From Pseudomonadota bacterium (lineage in GTDB: Bacteria > Myxococcota_A > Polyangia > Polyangiales > Polyangiaceae): a stretch of 64,000 bases of DNA. Below are positions 61,288-64,000 of this stretch, one piece after another. The position numbers and the translations under genes are program-made. The DNA lies in the NCBI GenBank assembly GCA_023398955.1, contig JAEWRL010000020.1, positions 76,330 to 140,329 of the forward strand. Reading direction: 5' to 3'. The number at the start of each line of letters is the position of its first letter. Positions within the stretch are counted from its first letter, which is position 1. The notes under the pieces are model-generated. The model saw only the letters and a program-made list of their open reading frames with translations. It had not been told where the DNA came from and ran no database searches.

Positions 61288-63879
61288 ATGACAAGAATCC
61301 GACTCGGATCTGCGCCCTTCGTTCTCATTGCTTTACTCACCGCTGCTTGCGGTCAAGACACGACGATGGCGCCGGATTACTCCGGAGGCCAGTCGTCGAT
61401 AGCCGCTGGTGGCAGCGCTGTCGGTGGTTACACCTCTTCCTACGGAAATGGCGGCCACTGGAGCGCTGGTGGCGCCTACATGCCGGGCGCGGGCGGCACC
61501 GGCAGCGCGATCGGCGGTATGGGCGCCGTCGTCGGCGGGACGGGTTCGCAGGGAGCTCCCATGGGCGGCGCGGGGACTGCGGTAGGTGGCCTCCCCGGAT
61601 GGGGCACTGGGGGCAGCGGATACGGTCTGGGCGGCGCGGCGCCGGTCGGGGGTGGCGATGCGGCCATGGGCGGCGCGGCCGCAAGCGGCGGCCTTGCGAT
61701 GGGCGGCGCACCGTTGAGCGGAGGAGGGGCGGCAACTGCAGCGGGTGGCAATCCGTCGGATGACGGCAGCGCATCCGGTGGCAGCAGCCTGGGGGGCAGT
61801 GGCAACCCGAGCGGGTCTGGCAATACCGGCACCGTCGAGTACTCGATCGACGACGGCGGCTACTTCTCGGTTTGCGGCTGGCACGGGTATGCTTGGGCCT
61901 CGGCGGGGCCGTCCTCCACCACCATGACGCCCGAGGGCTTCACGGACCACGAAGCGGGGGATCCGCTCTGCATCAGCGGTTCCGTGGCCTTCACCTCGAG
62001 CTGGGGAGGCTACGCGATGGTTGGCTTCAACGTCAATCAAGTCGCAGGGCAGGAAGACGCCCCGAACGTCGCGGTCGCCCCCGACGGCACCGGGCTCTAT
62101 GTGAGTGTGGACAACACGGGCGGAAGCCCCCTGCGCATCCAGATCCAGGACGAGCTAGGCACAAACGACGACGAGCACCGTTGGTGCACCGAGTACGAAG
62201 GCCCCGGTGTCATCCCGTGGTCCGACTTCCGGACCCTGTGCTGGGGGGACGAGGGCAGCGCGTATGACGGCGAGCCCATCAACGCGGTCGTCGTGATGGT
62301 ACCCGGCAATGACACGGAAGATATCCCTTACGACTTCTGCATCGATCGCCTCGAGCCAGAGGGGGCTCCCAGTTGTGAGGAGCCGTCCTCTGGAACGGGC
62401 GGAGCCGGGGGCGGTATGGGCGGCACGACCGGCGGAACTGGCGGCAGTAGCTCGAGTGGCGGCGGCACCGGCACGACGGGCGGCGCGACCGGCACCGGCG
62501 GCAGCGCGGGTGCGACGGGCGGCGCGACGAGCAGCGGGGGCTCGGGCACGAGCTCCGACGACGAGGAGGGATACGTCGTCAACGAGCCCTGGCATGGCTA
62601 CTACTGGACTGGCACCGAAGAGCCTTCGGAGGGCTCGACGATGACGACCACGGGCCTTGCCGACGCGGGCAGCGGGACGCCCGTTTGCGTCGAAGGCAGT
62701 GTGGTGGCTAGCAGTGACTATACCGCGCTGGCGATGCTCGGCGTGAACCTCAATCAGGAGATGGGCGAGGACATGCCCCTCGCCAACTGGGAACCGACGG
62801 GCGACGGCATTCTCATCAACGTGAGCAATCCAGGTACGTCGACGGTGCGGGTGCAGATCCAGACCGCTAACGGCGAGTTCGACGAAGAGGAGCGCTGGTG
62901 TTACACCCTGAGCGACTTCGACACCGACGTCGAGATCCCCTGGTCCTACTTCAACACGACCTGCTGGGACAACGAAGGCACCTTCTACGGAGACCAAGCG
63001 GGTGGCGCGGGGCTCCTGCCTCTCATCCAAATCATGATCGTTGTGTCGAGCGACGACGCGGCCGCTACTCCCTACGATTTCTGCCTGAACGGTATCTCCG
63101 TCCTCGATGAGGCGAGCGGCGGTGGCCAAGGGACCATCGTCGGCGATCTGAATGGGGCCACGATGGGGGGCGACGGTACCCTCTCGGGCACGGACGCCGA
63201 GTACGTGACGCGCAACGGGGTGCAGTACGTGGTGCAGAACAACGCGTGGTCCGGGGGTAACTACACAACGACGTACAACGGAACCTCCTTCACCGTGAAC
63301 AACGGCTCCGGCACGGGTAATACCTCAGGGGAACCCCTCGGGTACCCCTCGGTCTTCCGCGGGAGTAACAACAACCGTACCACCCTAGGTTGGACCCCGA
63401 CCCTCGTCAGTCAACTCCAGAGCGTGCCCACGGGCTGGGATTGGACGAGCAATGGACGAGAGTCGTCCGAGATTTGGAACGCGAGCTATGACGTGTGGTT
63501 CTCCCGCGGAACCGGCTCGATCGCCTCGCCGGACGCTGGATTCCTGATGGTCTGGTTCTTCAAACCGAATGGTGCTCAACCGATCAGCAGCACCGGCTCT
63601 CTCAATGGCGGGAGCGTTACCATCAGCAATCACACATTTGATATTTGGACTGGCGACAACGGCGGTGTGCCCATCATCAGCTATGTCGCTCGGGGTACGC
63701 TCAATTCGTGGGAGTTCGATCTGGTGTGGTTCATCGAGGACGCCCAGGGGCGCAGCTGCTCCGGGCAGGCGTGCATGAGCCAGAACTGGTACCTCCACGA
63801 CGTGTTCGCCGGCTTCGAGATCTGGAGCGGTGGGAACGGCCTTCGGACGAACGACTTCTATGCCGCCATCAACCCCTAA
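61288..63879 (+). CDS. large lipoprotein with two beta modules and a GH12-like domain
   Basis: 863 residues. Lipobox LLTAAC (Cys21). A Gly/Ala/Ser-rich linker (30-180). Module A (about 183-367) and module B (about 427-615) are related: each has HGYAW or HGYYW, CISGSV or CVEGSV, GFNVNQ or GVNLNQ, RWC, IPWS and PYDFCI or PYDFCL, like a carbohydrate-binding beta-sandwich pair. A second Gly/Thr linker separates them. The C-terminal domain (about 634-863) follows GH12 (VQYVVQNNAW, GYPSVFRGSN, ASYDVWFSRG, AGFEIWSGGNGL). The acid/base Glu844 is kept but the nucleophile position is Phe752 (AGFLMVW). It is probably a glucan-binding surface protein rather than an active endoglucanase. Confidence 0.85.
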   Translation: MTRIRLGSAPFVLIALLTAACGQDTTMAPDYSGGQSSIAAGGSAVGGYTSSYGNGGHWSAGGAYMPGAGGTGSAIGGMGAVVGGTGSQGAPMGGAGTAVGGLPGWGTGGSGYGLGGAAPVGGGDAAMGGAAASGGLAMGGAPLSGGGAATAAGGNPSDDGSASGGSSLGGSGNPSGSGNTGTVEYSIDDGGYFSVCGWHGYAWASAGPSSTTMTPEGFTDHEAGDPLCISGSVAFTSSWGGYAMVGFNVNQVAGQEDAPNVAVAPDGTGLYVSVDNTGGSPLRIQIQDELGTNDDEHRWCTEYEGPGVIPWSDFRTLCWGDEGSAYDGEPINAVVVMVPGNDTEDIPYDFCIDRLEPEGAPSCEEPSSGTGGAGGGMGGTTGGTGGSSSSGGGTGTTGGATGTGGSAGATGGATSSGGSGTSSDDEEGYVVNEPWHGYYWTGTEEPSEGSTMTTTGLADAGSGTPVCVEGSVVASSDYTALAMLGVNLNQEMGEDMPLANWEPTGDGILINVSNPGTSTVRVQIQTANGEFDEEERWCYTLSDFDTDVEIPWSYFNTTCWDNEGTFYGDQAGGAGLLPLIQIMIVVSSDDAAATPYDFCLNGISVLDEASGGGQGTIVGDLNGATMGGDGTLSGTDAEYVTRNGVQYVVQNNAWSGGNYTTTYNGTSFTVNNGSGTGNTSGEPLGYPSVFRGSNNNRTTLGWTPTLVSQLQSVPTGWDWTSNGRESSEIWNASYDVWFSRGTGSIASPDAGFLMVWFFKPNGAQPISSTGSLNGGSVTISNHTFDIWTGDNGGVPIISYVARGTLNSWEFDLVWFIEDAQGRSCSGQACMSQNWYLHDVFAGFEIWSGGNGLRTNDFYAAINP
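61380..62560 (+). repeat. Gly-rich low-complexity tracts
   Basis: Two tracts rich in ggcggc, ggtggc and ggcggcac units, at about 61380-61830 and 62395-62560, encode the two Gly/Ala/Ser/Thr linkers of the GH12-like protein. They flank module A. Confidence 0.6.
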
Positions 63880-63880
63880 C

Positions 63881-63893
63881 CCGGCGGAGCCGG
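63881..63893 (+). terminator. short hairpin after the GH12-like gene
   Basis: CCGGC (63881-63885) and GCCGG (63889-63893) with a 3-base loop, 2 bases after the stop. Short and without T-run. Confidence 0.25.
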
Positions 63894-63949
63894 AACCAAA
63901 CAGGGGAACTGGCAACGCCAAATGCAACCGGAGGGCAGGCTATCAGGTG

Positions 63950-64000
63950 TCAGCCGTCAGGCGTCAGCTTCTGCATGAAGCTGGCGAGCATCCTGCGCAC
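63950..64000 (-). CDS. possible 3' end of a minus-strand gene
   Basis: The last 51 bases read on the minus strand as an open frame ending ASFMQKLTPDG then TGA (63950-63952). It may be the tail of a gene beyond the window; short repeated gtcag units nearby make this uncertain. Confidence 0.2.
   Translation of the reverse strand: MRRMLASFMQKLTPDG

Noticed and set aside
63940..63970. gtcag-type short repeats near the window end as a repeat family
   Set aside because: Only two or three 5-base copies; too short to support.
1..64000. tRNA, rRNA, CRISPR array, prophage or IS element
   Set aside because: No T-loop-like GGTTCRANTCC blocks with matching stems, no regularly spaced repeats, no transposase or integrase motifs, and gene content is housekeeping and myxobacterial throughout.

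Overview
The window reads as chromosomal DNA of a high-GC myxobacterium, most like the Polyangiales/Sorangium side. The evidence is a MYXO-CTERM tail on a DUF2330 protein, MopE-type and Gly-rich lipoproteins, many lipobox proteins, FHA-linked regulators, zinc-ribbon Ser/Thr kinases, a TIGR04551-like outer-membrane protein, TSP3-repeat surface proteins and type IV pilus motor ATPases. Codon use and coding density are uniform. I see no phage, insertion sequence, CRISPR array, rRNA or tRNA. The species assignment is inference.

Layout. 1-5.1 kb: the start of a BamA-like gene, then a topoisomerase IV pair (parC-parE). 5.3-11.8 kb: a Cys-rich lipoprotein, an FHA-sigma54 activator beside a MerR-TPR protein, small unknowns, a strong stem-loop, and an FHA-CpaF protein with a ruined P-loop. 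11.9-19.1 kb: a minus-strand housekeeping block yceD-rpmF-fabH-fabD-acpP-fabF-nrdR-ribD-def, with plsX and fabG missing from their usual places. 19.2-24.6 kb: membrane glycosyltransferase-like protein, cyclophilin and DUF192 lipoproteins, and a coupled lipoprotein pair ending in a MopE-type protein. 24.6-30.7 kb: purF, pilT, pilB and a rhodanese-MoeB fusion. 30.7-39.8 kb: HAD, PAP2, zinc-ribbon and Nudix genes, DUF2330/MYXO-CTERM, a penicillin-binding transpeptidase, lipoproteins and an SDR. 39.9-43 kb: a HAD phosphatase and nucleotidyltransferase overlapping each other and divergent from an M20 peptidase.

43-53.4 kb: rpsT with a tiny basic companion gene, an ECF sigma factor with its putative membrane partner, a five-S1-domain protein, an Mrp/ApbC ATPase, a membrane pseudokinase, a TIGR04551-like protein and a zinc-ribbon Ser/Thr kinase. 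53.6-58.7 kb, plus strand: a TSP3-repeat outer-membrane protein, then a tight run of PAS histidine kinase with a Cys cluster, propeller-like lipoprotein, rhodanese and MauE/DoxX protein. 58.8-64 kb: an extensin-like peptidase lipoprotein, an SDR, and an 863-residue lipoprotein with two related beta modules and a C-terminal GH12-like domain lacking the expected nucleophile.

The most novel-looking items are the degenerate FHA-CpaF protein, the kinase/lipoprotein/rhodanese/MauE operon, the GH12-like surface protein, the membrane pseudokinase, and the small basic gene with rpsT. All functional assignments are from reading motifs by eye; no database search was run.
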